31,900 nucleotides of DNA from Candidatus Pacearchaeota archaeon (GTDB taxonomy: Archaea > Nanobdellota > Nanobdellia > Pacearchaeales > GW2011-AR1), in contig NZCQ01000072.1 in NCBI GenBank assembly GCA_002688335.1, positions 1 to 31,900 on the forward strand. The letters are read 5' to 3'. Numbering within the stretch: the first letter of the stretch is position 1; each line of letters begins with the position of its first letter. Below, piece by piece: positions 15,177-21,651 of the stretch. Both the position numbers and the translations under genes were made by a program. The notes below the pieces were generated by a model, which ran no database searches, was not told the DNA's origin, and saw only the letters and a program-made list of their open reading frames with translations.

Positions 15177-15786
15177 ACTTGATTTCAGGAAGATTTTCTG
15201 ATTTGCTTTTAGTTTCCTTTAGGGTTCTTTTTTGTCTGGTTTTAATCTCTAATTTGTTTTGTAGTTTTTTTAATTTAGCTTCTTCTGCTTTTTCTTTTTT
15301 TAATTCTTTATCTTTGTAAATTGGGATAATGTTAATTGCAGGATAGTCTTGAAATGAAAATGTTTCTATTTTCATTTCATCTGCTTTTAATTTACTTTTG
15401 ATCCTTTTGGCTATTTTTTGGGCTAATGTAAATGCGGATTTTGGTATTTTCTCGACATCTGTTTTTTGTTTTGGGAGGACTAATGAATGGCCATTAGATA
15501 AGGGGTTAAGTTCGAGTATTGCTAGAGCCTTATCAGTTTCTTCTATTATGAAGCTTGGGAGTTCTTTATTAACGATTGACTCAAAGATCGGTTTTTCATT
15601 TCCAGGTTGTTGAATTCCTTGATCAGACATCTGAATGTTGTTTTGTTTGAGAAATTCTTCAAGCTGTTCTTCGCTTAAGCTTTGTATATGTTGTTTAATC
15701 TGTTCTCTGTTCTCTTCTGGGAGATTTTCAATTTGAGGGAGTAGTTGCTTTTTGATTTGTTCTGCTTGCTCTTTTGTGAACACCAT
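15163..15786 (-). CDS. HIT-fold protein with degenerate catalytic triad
   Basis: 207 residues from the ATG at 15786, chosen because TTTAAAT-type sequence is centred about 25 nt upstream; 24 more in-frame residues upstream have poor coding character. The N-terminal 70 residues are Q/E-rich and helical with a LSEEQLEEFL motif. The HIT fold follows: I-F-E-S-I-V-N-K-E-L-P-S, then L-x-P-L-S-N-G-H-S-L-V-L-P-K. In HIT hydrolases the signature H-x-H-x-H comes next; here the aligned positions read Y-P-A-I-N before I-I-P. All three histidines are lost, so nucleotide hydrolysis is unlikely. A basic coiled C-terminus suggests a binding role. It overlaps the convergent peptidase gene. Confidence 0.7.
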   Translation of the reverse strand: MVFTKEQAEQIKKQLLPQIENLPEENREQIKQHIQSLSEEQLEEFLKQNNIQMSDQGIQQPGNEKPIFESIVNKELPSFIIEETDKALAILELNPLSNGHSLVLPKQKTDVEKIPKSAFTLAQKIAKRIKSKLKADEMKIETFSFQDYPAINIIPIYKDKELKKEKAEEAKLKKLQNKLEIKTRQKRTLKETKSKSENLPEIKFRIP

Positions 15787-15836
15787 CTTATAGTGAGAGT
15801 ATAAATGTTTAAATAATTTGTTAAAAGTTTGATTAT

Positions 15837-15859
15837 CCGAAAGCTCGTCTGAAATCAAT
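15837..15859. repeat. 23-nt direct repeat, copy A
   Basis: Identical to 15915-15937, which encodes the last residues (IDFRRAFG) of aEF1-beta. This copy lies outside the gene, in the upstream region of the HIT-like gene. It looks like a remnant of a 78-nt tandem duplication. Confidence 0.75.
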
Positions 15860-15884
15860 CAAAAGACACCAAGGTTTCTTTTGT
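15860..15884 (-). terminator. Hairpin downstream of aEF1-beta
   Basis: CAAAAGA and TCTTTTG pair around a roughly 10-nt loop between the two copies of the 23-nt repeat, about 30 nt past the aEF1-beta stop. It could end that transcript; archaeal termination relies mainly on T-runs, so this is tentative. Confidence 0.3.
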
Positions 15885-15910
15885 GAATCTTCCTTTTTGA
15901 TTAGTCGATT

Positions 15911-16183
15911 TCATCCGAAAGCTCGTCTGAAATCAATAATCTCTGCAGAACTAATTTTCTCAATATTCTGTATTTGCTCCATCATCTTATCAGAATCTAG
16001 AGTTTCATCTCTTGAGAATGATATTTTAAGGGCATTAAGGCCGAAAGCAATTGGTTCTGTTTCTGAGGTAGGATTTTTACCTTCTTCTTTATCTATTATC
16101 CCTTCTGCTGATTTTCGAATCTCTTCTAGATTTGTATCAGGAGATTCTGGCATTATTTTTATTGTTATTAGTGCTGTTCCCAT
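15911..16183 (-). CDS. ef1b: Translation elongation factor 1-beta (aEF1B)
   Basis: 90 residues, the normal length for the archaeal factor. It is the guanine nucleotide exchange factor that reloads EF-1A with GTP. Family features visible: start M-G-T-A-L-I-T-I-K-I-M-P-E-S-P, central G-K-N-P-T-S-E-T-E-P-I-A-F-G-L-N-A-L, and the ending A-E-I-I-D-F-R-R-A-F-G. Its 3' 23 nt are duplicated just downstream. The region leading into its ATG recurs at the right end of the window. Confidence 0.92.
   Translation of the reverse strand: MGTALITIKIMPESPDTNLEEIRKSAEGIIDKEEGKNPTSETEPIAFGLNALKISFSRDETLDSDKMMEQIQNIEKISSAEIIDFRRAFG
15915..15937. repeat. 23-nt direct repeat, copy B (inside aEF1-beta)
   Basis: The coding copy of the duplicated segment; see 15837-15859. 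In both copies the next two bases are AT, giving TGA here and a potential TAA in copy A. Confidence 0.75.
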
Positions 16184-16255
16184 TTCGTATGAAAAATCCA
16201 GAAACCTAGGTTCCTAGATGCAACCTCCTATTAGATTGCAAGTCACCTTTCCTAG
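16184..16255 (-). promoter_or_regulatory. aEF1-beta 5' leader element, shared with 31845-31888
   Basis: Read on the minus strand, TAGGAAAGGTGACTTG comes first. A small stem-loop (GCAATC...GGTTGC) follows, then a palindrome AACCTAGGTT, then TTCATACGAA immediately before the ATG. The first block, the palindrome and the last block recur in the same order at 31845-31888, where an ATG again follows directly. A TATA-like element on the minus strand near 16301-16311 puts the whole block in the transcribed leader. A translational control element is possible, but so is a dispersed repeat. Confidence 0.5.
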
Positions 16256-16375
16256 CTAGTAACCTTTGGTTATTGTTTATTGTTATTTTTTGGAGTTTTT
16301 GGTTTATAAGGTTGTTGGTTGAGAGTTATTTTAGATTATAATGATATTTATAAGTTTTATATTTGTTAATCTTTT
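16256..16375. promoter_or_regulatory. Divergent promoter region
   Basis: It contains a minus-strand TATA-like element (GGTTTATAAGG as read on plus, 16301-16311) for aEF1-beta. On plus, TATTTATAAG (16344-16353) is centred about 27 nt before the ATG at 16376. Confidence 0.4.
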
Positions 16376-16619
16376 ATGGGTTTGGCTTATTTCGTGGGCG
16401 TTAGGTTGGATGGGAATCATGATAATGAAGAAAGGCTTTCTTTTATTAATGGGTTGGAGAGAACCTTGCCTTATCTGGGTTGTGAGAAGGGTTGCAAGAG
16501 GGATGAGGGCTTTTATTATTGGAAGGCCGGTGATAGGTCAGGCTCTTAAGATTGTAGATCATATCCTGAAGAAAGAACCGGATTTTTTGGAAGAAGTTGA
16601 TATTGTTCCATTTCATTAA
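16376..16619 (+). pseudogene. Small cysteine-containing protein gene with a +1 frameshift
   Basis: A leaderless start at 16376 opens a natural-looking frame of 57 residues (MGLAYFVGVRLDGN..., with C36 and C40 in an L-G-C-E-K-G-C-K motif) that stops at 16547-16549. The following 70 nt are sensible only in the frame one base later, reading A-L-K-I-V-D-H-I-L-K-K-E-P-D-F-L-E-E-V-D-I-V-P-F-H to the stop at 16619. Joined, this gives one protein of about 81 residues. The long frame starting at 16341 is Trp-rich nonsense before the junction. The possibilities are a disrupted gene, a sequencing indel near 16538-16549, or programmed +1 frameshifting at TCT TAA. Family not recognised with certainty. Confidence 0.55.
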
Positions 16620-16676
16620 TGACCATAATTCTTATAAAGAAGTTGGGGTTTTTAGTAATAGATCAAAAGGTGAAGA

Positions 16677-17609
16677 ATGGAAGGAAATTATGAGAAATTG
16701 GTTGAGTTTATTTCAGAGAGTTCTGGCGTTGATGTTGGTGAGATTGAGAAGAAAATAGAGGCTAAACAGGCTAAATTATCTGGTTTGATAAGTAAGGAGG
16801 GTGCTGCCCAAGTTATAGCTGCTGAGTTAAATGTTAATTTTGAAAAGCAAATGCTTAAGGTTGCACAATTGGTTCCTGGAATGAATAAGATAAATTTAAT
16901 TGGGAAAGTTGTAGGACTTGCTCCCGTAAGAGAATATAACAAAAATGGAAGAAGTGGTAGGATAGGCAGTTTTGTGTTGGCTGATGAAACGAGTAATATA
17001 AGAACTGTTTTATGGGATGAAAATCATATAGATTTGATTAGTAAAAATGAGATAACTAATGAGATTAGTGTTGAGATAAATAATGCAAGCATTAGAAATG
17101 GGGAGTTGCATTTAGGTAGCTTTTCTGAGATAAAGATTAGTGATAAGAAAATAGAGAATGTTGTTTTGGAGAAGCCCGTAATAAGTAAAGATATTGCGAG
17201 TTTTAATGTTAATGAAAATGTTAGTGCTAGAGCTCATATAGTGCAGATTTTTGAACCCAGATTTTTTAATGTATGTAAGGAATGTAGGAAGAAGGTTAAT
17301 GAGGCTAATGAATGTAATGAGCATGGAAATGTGGTTCCTGAGAAGAGATTTTTGTTGAGTTTGGTTGTTGATGATGGAAGTGGTTCAATTAGGTCTACTA
17401 TCTTCTCAGAAGTTTTAGAGAAGATTATGAAGAGGGAGGAAGTTGAGAACGGAGAGCTTTTTGCAGTTAAGAAGAATGAGCTATTGGGTAAGGAAGTTGT
17501 TGTTAGTGGAAATGTTAGGAAAAATCAGATGTTTGATAGTAATGACTTTATCATAACCGATTTTAGAGATATTGATGTTGACAAGTTAATTGAAGAGTTG
17601 GAGGGGTAA
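16677..17609 (+). CDS. rpa: Replication protein A-like single-stranded DNA-binding protein
   Basis: 310 residues. It coats single-stranded DNA during replication, repair and recombination. An N-terminal helical part (about 1-70) is followed by an OB fold (about 75-165) with the M-N-x-I-N-L-I-G-K-V start and an S-F-V-L-A-D-E-T-S-x-I-R-T-V-L-W-D motif. A second OB-like region carries a zinc-finger-like C-K-E-C ... C-x-x-H (about 202-220) and then L-S-L-V-V-D-D-G-S-G-S-I-R. This is the usual layout of the short euryarchaeal-type RPA. An AGGTGA ribosome binding site and a TATA-like element near 16630 precede the ATG. RadA, its partner in recombination, lies about 1.2 kb downstream. Confidence 0.85.
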   Translation: MEGNYEKLVEFISESSGVDVGEIEKKIEAKQAKLSGLISKEGAAQVIAAELNVNFEKQMLKVAQLVPGMNKINLIGKVVGLAPVREYNKNGRSGRIGSFVLADETSNIRTVLWDENHIDLISKNEITNEISVEINNASIRNGELHLGSFSEIKISDKKIENVVLEKPVISKDIASFNVNENVSARAHIVQIFEPRFFNVCKECRKKVNEANECNEHGNVVPEKRFLLSLVVDDGSGSIRSTIFSEVLEKIMKREEVENGELFAVKKNELLGKEVVVSGNVRKNQMFDSNDFIITDFRDIDVDKLIEELEG

Positions 17610-17644
17610 GTTTTATTAATCTTTGTTTGTTGTTTACTTAGAAA

Positions 17645-17743
17645 ATGAGTGATAAAAGTAAGGAGTGGCTTTATTATCTTGCAATAGTTATTGGACTTAT
17701 TGCATTAGGTACTTTGTTATATGGAATTATAGCTTCTTTTTAA
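17645..17743 (+). CDS. 32-residue single-helix membrane protein (cassette copy 2, gene A)
   Basis: Starts MSDKSKEW and then one hydrophobic helix (about 9-31). It is homologous by eye to the protein at 13909 and followed, one base after its stop, by a second ORF as in that locus. A TTTATTAA-type box lies about 31 nt upstream. Function unknown; the conservation between the two copies is the main support. Confidence 0.6.
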   Translation: MSDKSKEWLYYLAIVIGLIALGTLLYGIIASF

Positions 17744-17744
17744 G

Positions 17745-17933
17745 ATGAAAGATATAGATTTCTAGTTTCTTACCTTATTCGCTAATATAATAAATTATTT
17801 AACCTTTGTTTTTATTTTAATTAATGTTGTTGGTACGGAAGCTTTTAATGAAAGGCATGCATTGATTACTGCTTTTGGTTTATCTGCTTCAATCAGTGTT
17901 CATCTAATAGCAGTTATATTAAAAAAATCTTAA
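17745..17933 (+). pseudogene. Small two-helix membrane protein with in-frame amber codon (cassette copy 2, gene B)
   Basis: The ATG at 17745 opens a frame that meets TAG at codon 7 (17763-17765), then continues open for 55 codons to TAA at 17931-17933. The conceptual product aligns with the intact protein at 14015: both have a short polar start, then N-[FI]-I-N-[FY]-L-x-F, and two hydrophobic helices of equal spacing. TAG ends several ordinary genes here (252-1616, RadA, the glycosylase), so it is not reassigned. No alternative ATG, GTG or TTG follows before the first helix. A recent nonsense mutation is the simplest reading. Confidence 0.6.
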
Positions 17934-17939
17934 GATAAA

Positions 17940-18392
17940 ATGTTAATAAGAACTCATGTTGTTTTTTCTGTTCCTTTGATATTGGTTTTGTTGGAATATG
18001 CTGAGAATAAATTATTATTTGGAATTGTTGTTTTGATAGCTACGATCTTGCCGGATTTGGATAGTGGTAAGTCTAGTTTTGGAAGACATTTGATTTTTAG
18101 ACCTTTTCAATTGTTTACAAAACATAGGGGTGTTTTGCATAGTTTTACTATTGCTGTATTGTTGAGTTTATTAATAAATTATTTTTGGCCTTTACTTGGC
18201 TTTGGATTTTTTGTAGGATATTCAGGCCATCTGATTTTAGATGCTTTAACTAGGGAAGGTATTAGGCCTTTTTGGCCTCTTGAATTCAGAGTTAGCGGGA
18301 GAATTAAAACTGGAGGAAGGATTGAAGAAATATTTTTGATGGTTTTGATAGGGGTTAGTTTGTTTTTAGTCTTGAGCGGTTTGATTTTGTGA
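17940..18392 (+). CDS. YdjM/DUF457-like membrane-bound metal-dependent hydrolase
   Basis: 150 residues with four or five membrane helices. Family motifs: R-T-H near the N-terminus, L-P-D-L-D-S (about 37-42), H-R-G-V-L-H-S (about 62-68) and G-Y-S-G-H-L-I-L-D-A-L-T-x-E-G-I-x-P-F-W-P (about 93-113). The His and Asp residues match the predicted metal ligands of this family. The cellular substrate is not established; some relatives act in phospholipid metabolism or the SOS response. It starts 6 nt after the broken gene and overlaps the convergent gene by 27 nt. Confidence 0.8.
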   Translation: MLIRTHVVFSVPLILVLLEYAENKLLFGIVVLIATILPDLDSGKSSFGRHLIFRPFQLFTKHRGVLHSFTIAVLLSLLINYFWPLLGFGFFVGYSGHLILDALTREGIRPFWPLEFRVSGRIKTGGRIEEIFLMVLIGVSLFLVLSGLIL

Positions 18393-18698
18393 TTGGTTGT
18401 TTGGATTGGAGTAATAGAGTGTATATTCTATGTCTTTTAGGGTAAATTCAACTCTGTCTGGATAACATTCTATGTAGTTTGCATCTCTAGGGATTTTCAT
18501 GTGTGAAGATCTTTCTGTTGCTGGATAAATTGTGATTCTGTTTGGAGGCAGATCACTTATATTTATTTCAATACTTCTCTCTGAGATTTTTCCGGTTTCA
18601 TTAATAAAAAAAGGATTATCTAATGCTTCTGCTGCGGCTTCCAGTGAGTTTAATTGATATTTAGTACCTCTTCCAAATGTTATTTTATTTGAATCCAT
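18366..18698 (-). CDS. Hypothetical protein, family not recognised
   Basis: 110 residues from the second ATG (18698); TTTAAATAAC as read on plus (18719-18728) is a TATA-like element about 26 nt upstream. The first ATG at 18716 would fall too close to it. The protein is soluble and likely alpha/beta, with an L-x-S-L-E-A-A-A-E-A-L-D-N-P helix and a C-terminal beta part ending in a Q/N-rich tail. No signal or membrane helix. Its 3' end overlaps the hydrolase gene. Confidence 0.6.
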   Translation of the reverse strand: MDSNKITFGRGTKYQLNSLEAAAEALDNPFFINETGKISERSIEINISDLPPNRITIYPATERSSHMKIPRDANYIECYPDRVEFTLKDIEYTLYYSNPNNQSQNQTAQD

Positions 18699-18783
18699 AT
18701 ACTCTTTTGTTTTCATTTCTTTAAATAACTTATTATCATGCTAGATATATATAACAAAATCTGGTAATGCTTAAAAGTGGGTG

Positions 18784-19881
18784 ATGGTAAGAGATAATAT
18801 GGTAGGGAAAAAGAAAACTGGGAAGGAAAAAGAAGTTGAAGATAAGAAAACTAGGAAGAAATCTGTTAAAAATAGTGAGGGTGGTGTTGATAAGGAAGAG
18901 ATTCAGGAAGAAGTTGTGAAGGAAGAGAAAGAAGAAGTTATGAAACTTGAGGATCTTCCAGGAGTTGGGCCTGCTGCTATTGAGAAGTTGGAGAGTGCAG
19001 GGATTTTTGATTTGATGGGAATTGCTGTTTTGAGCCCGAAAGACTTAAGTAATGTTTCTGGATTGGGAGAATCTGCTGCTAGAAAGGCTATTCAGGCAGC
19101 TAGGAAGATGATGGATCTTGGATTTACTGATGGATTGGAATTTGCTGAGAAAAGGGAAGAAGTTTTGAATATTGGTACTGGAAGTAGTGAACTTGATGAC
19201 TTGCTTGGAGGTAAGGGGATTGAAACAAAGGCTATTACAGAGGCATTCGGAGGTTTTGGAAGTGGAAAGACTCAACTAGGGTTAAGTTTAGCAGTTGGAG
19301 CTCAATTACCCATAGAACAAGGGGGGGCAGAAGGCAAGGCAGTTTATATTGATACTGAAGGGACTTTTAGGCCTGAAAGGATTAAACAGATTGCGGAAGG
19401 GAAGGGGTTGAATGAAGATAATGTGTTAAAGAATATCTTTGTTGCCAGAGCATTCAATTCAGACCACCAAATATTATTAATTGATAAGGTTGGGGAATTG
19501 GTTAAGAATGGAGAACCTATAAGATTAGTTGTTATAGACTCTTTGACTGCTCACTTTAGGGCAGAGTTTTCTGGAAGAGGTCAGTTGGCAGATAGGCAGC
19601 AAAAGTTGAATAAGTATTTGCATAACTTAATGAAGATGGCTGAGCAATTTAATATAGCTGTTTATGTTACTAATCAGGTGATGTCAAATCCCGGATTGTT
19701 GTTCGGAGATCCAACTACTCCTATTGGGGGGAATATTTTAGGGCACGCTTCTACTTATAGGATCTATATTAGGAGGGGTAAGAAAGGGAGTAGAGTTGCT
19801 AAATTAATAGATAGTCCTAATTTACCGGATAATGAATGCGTGTTTTTTATTAGTGAGAAGGGTGTTGGTGATGAGGAATAG
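18784..19881 (+). CDS. radA: DNA repair and recombination protein RadA
   Basis: 365 residues from the ATG at 18784 (GTG at 18781 adds one). The archaeal RecA/Rad51 recombinase forms nucleoprotein filaments and exchanges strands using ATP. A lysine/glutamate-rich N-terminal extension (about 1-52) precedes a helix-hairpin-helix domain (L-P-G-V-G-P-A-A-I-E-K-L, then S-G-L-G-E-S-A-A-R-K). The core has Walker A G-G-F-G-S-G-K-T (156-163), Walker B L-V-V-I-D-S, and the L2-region V-T-N-Q-V-M-S-N-P. The usual E in the second position of the P-loop (GEFGSGKT) is G here. The charged extension is longer than in most RadA. GATATATATA upstream serves as TATA box. Confidence 0.95.
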   Translation: MVRDNMVGKKKTGKEKEVEDKKTRKKSVKNSEGGVDKEEIQEEVVKEEKEEVMKLEDLPGVGPAAIEKLESAGIFDLMGIAVLSPKDLSNVSGLGESAARKAIQAARKMMDLGFTDGLEFAEKREEVLNIGTGSSELDDLLGGKGIETKAITEAFGGFGSGKTQLGLSLAVGAQLPIEQGGAEGKAVYIDTEGTFRPERIKQIAEGKGLNEDNVLKNIFVARAFNSDHQILLIDKVGELVKNGEPIRLVVIDSLTAHFRAEFSGRGQLADRQQKLNKYLHNLMKMAEQFNIAVYVTNQVMSNPGLLFGDPTTPIGGNILGHASTYRIYIRRGKKGSRVAKLIDSPNLPDNECVFFISEKGVGDEE

Positions 19882-19912
19882 GATTTAAAAACTTATTAGT
19901 CTTGGATTCAAG

Positions 19913-19999
19913 ATGTCTCGGAAGGTTAGGAAACAATTAAAGAATGAAGAAGCTCCTAGATATGAATTTTCCTTAGAAACTAGAATGGATGATTGCTGA
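19913..19999 (+). CDS. Very small ORF with its own TATA box
   Basis: 28 residues starting MSRKVRKQLKNEE. A GGATTTAAAAAC element is centred about 27 nt before the ATG, the standard spacing in this window, and the stop abuts the stop of the convergent gene. The peptide is basic then acidic, with no family. It may be a real small protein or chance. Confidence 0.35.
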   Translation: MSRKVRKQLKNEEAPRYEFSLETRMDDC

Positions 20000-20881
20000 T
20001 TAAAGATCTTCTTTTAATTTTTTAATCGCTTCTTGATCTTGTTTGTATCTTTCTTCTAGTCTTCTTAATTTTTCAGTTCTCTCATCCTTGGATTTTAGTC
20101 TATTTATTTCTTCTTGAGCTTCTCTTATTTTTTTCTCAGCATTTCTAATTCTAGCGTCTGTTGCATAAGGGCTAGTTGACGAGGGTTTATTTGCGAGTTT
20201 ATTTTTTGCAAATACTATTACTGTTGCTAGTATGGCTACTGCGACAACTATCCATAATAGGTATGAGGTGTTTCCAGGGATTAGATCTTTAATTGCTTGT
20301 CCTGTAATTGGAGATGGAGATTCGGATTCTGATGTTGCATCTTCGTCAGTTCTTTCTTCTTCAGTAGTTTCTGTTGCTTCATTATCTAAGGTTTCTTCTT
20401 CGCTATTTGTTTCTCCAGTGTTAACTTCAGTATCTTCTGCACCTTCTTCAGCTGCCTTACTTGTTTCTTCTGTTGCCCCTTCGCTATTTTCTTCAACTTC
20501 TTCAACAATTTCCTCTTCTTCAATGGTTTCTGAAGGAGAGGTTATTATGTTTTCTTCTCCAGGGACCATGTTTATATCCCAAGTTTCTCCTGATTTTTTA
20601 CTTTCAAATTTCTTATTTATCACTTTTATATTGTCTTTTTTTAGGGCAACAATGAAATCTAAGTAGTCAAAGCTAGCAGAAGTTGTGAAAGTCATTGTTC
20701 CGTCTATTGTGTCTTTGTGGAAGCTATCAACTGTTGTTAACTTTCCTTCTCCCCTGACTATTAAGGATATTCTATGGTCTGCAACTGTTTTTATTTTTAT
20801 TTCAGTACTTGCTAGCACTAAAGGCATTAGAGATAGGACTAAGAAAACACTTAATATTGAGAAGATACCTTTGCACCTCAT
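20000..20881 (-). CDS. Secreted membrane-anchored protein with acidic linker and ITGQ motif
   Basis: 293 residues. A signal peptide (about 1-24, ending V-L-A-S) is followed by a beta-rich domain of about 90 residues (25-115). Then comes a long glutamate/threonine-rich linker (about 118-190). S-P-I-T-G-Q-A-I sits just before a membrane helix (about 207-228), and the cytoplasmic tail is a lysine/glutamate coiled coil. An ITGQ-type motif before the C-terminal helix is something I associate with exported proteins of Pacearchaeota/Woesearchaeota-like DPANN; whether it is a sorting signal is not established. The start is supported by TTTATAAATA at about -27. Confidence 0.7.
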   Translation of the reverse strand: MRCKGIFSILSVFLVLSLMPLVLASTEIKIKTVADHRISLIVRGEGKLTTVDSFHKDTIDGTMTFTTSASFDYLDFIVALKKDNIKVINKKFESKKSGETWDINMVPGEENIITSPSETIEEEEIVEEVEENSEGATEETSKAAEEGAEDTEVNTGETNSEEETLDNEATETTEEERTDEDATSESESPSPITGQAIKDLIPGNTSYLLWIVVAVAILATVIVFAKNKLANKPSSTSPYATDARIRNAEKKIREAQEEINRLKSKDERTEKLRRLEERYKQDQEAIKKLKEDL

Positions 20882-20901
20882 TTTAAATATAAAGGAATTT
20901 A

Positions 20902-20953
20902 CCCTTTATAAATATTATTTTTTTTGAATTGATTTATTGATAATATATAAAAA
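20902..20953. promoter_or_regulatory. Divergent promoter region
   Basis: TTTATAAATA (about 20905-20914) is 27 nt from the minus-strand ATG at 20881. ATATATAAAAAC (20942-20953) is about 28 nt before the plus-strand ATG at 20975. Two separate boxes, each fitting a leaderless start. Confidence 0.45.
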
Positions 20954-20974
20954 CAATGATTCTTTATTCTGTGA

Positions 20975-21580
20975 ATGGGTAAGGGAGAGGAACTCTTGAA
21001 TATTGAGAAGGAAATCTTGAGTAATCTTGAGTTGCCTTTGCGAGATGGAGCGAAGAATTTGGTTTTTGGAAAGGGAAATCCAGAGGCTTCAATAATTTTT
21101 ATTGGTGAGGCTCCTGGAAGGAATGAAGATGAACAAGGAGAGCCTTTTGTTGGGGCAGCTGGGAAAAACTTGAATCGATTGCTTGAGAAAGTCGGATTGT
21201 CCTTGGATGATGTTTATATTGCGAATATTTTGAAGTATAGGCCTCCTGAAAATAGAGATCCAACTCCCGATGAGATAATGATGCACACTCCTTATCTGCT
21301 TAGACAAATTAAGGTTATAAGGCCCAAAGTTGTTTGTTCTCTTGGAAATTATGCAACAAAATTCTTTTTTGCTAAGGGAGATGTTGAAGATATGAAGAAT
21401 CAGCCAGGAATAACAAATGTGCATGGAAAGGCGAGAATGATAGAGATTAATGAAGCGGAGATAAAATTGATACCGCTATTTCATCCAGCGGCAATAATCT
21501 ATAATAGAAAGTTATTAGTGGATTGGGAGAATGATATGGAGATAATTAAAAGAGAGATAAGTCAGAAGACTTTGTTTTAG
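20975..21580 (+). CDS. Type-4 uracil-DNA glycosylase lacking Fe-S cluster cysteines
   Basis: 201 residues. It removes uracil from DNA to start base-excision repair of deaminated cytosine. Motif A G-E-A-P-G-R-N-E (44-51), G-x-P-F-V-G-x-A-G (56-63), N-I-L-K-Y-R-P-P-E-N-R-D-P (84-96), L-G-N-Y-A (123-127) and motif B H-P-A-A (170-173) are all present. In the family four cysteines hold a 4Fe-4S cluster. Here the N-terminal C-x-x-C is replaced (around N17 and L20), the Cys of K-C-R-P-P is Y88, and the Cys of A-C-x-P-Y-L is H104. Active-site motifs are intact, so activity without the cluster is plausible. Confidence 0.88.
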   Translation: MGKGEELLNIEKEILSNLELPLRDGAKNLVFGKGNPEASIIFIGEAPGRNEDEQGEPFVGAAGKNLNRLLEKVGLSLDDVYIANILKYRPPENRDPTPDEIMMHTPYLLRQIKVIRPKVVCSLGNYATKFFFAKGDVEDMKNQPGITNVHGKARMIEINEAEIKLIPLFHPAAIIYNRKLLVDWENDMEIIKREISQKTLF

Positions 21581-21651
21581 CTTATGATATGGAAAATTTG
21601 ATTATCCCAAAACCTAGAGAATTTTCGAGATGTTATAAGGAGTTATTTTTA

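Noticed and set aside
16341..16375. ATG at 16341 as start of the small gene
   Set aside because: It lies before the TATA-like box at 16344-16353, and its frame is Trp-rich and unlike a protein until after the frameshift point.
17745..17933. Pyrrolysine at the in-frame TAG
   Set aside because: TAG terminates several ordinary genes in the window and there is no sign of a methylamine methyltransferase context; a nonsense mutation is simpler.
20232..20666. Ser/Val-rich plus-strand frame of 144 codons
   Set aside because: It is antisense to the Glu/Thr-rich linker of the membrane protein at 20000-20881, which produces open antisense frames.
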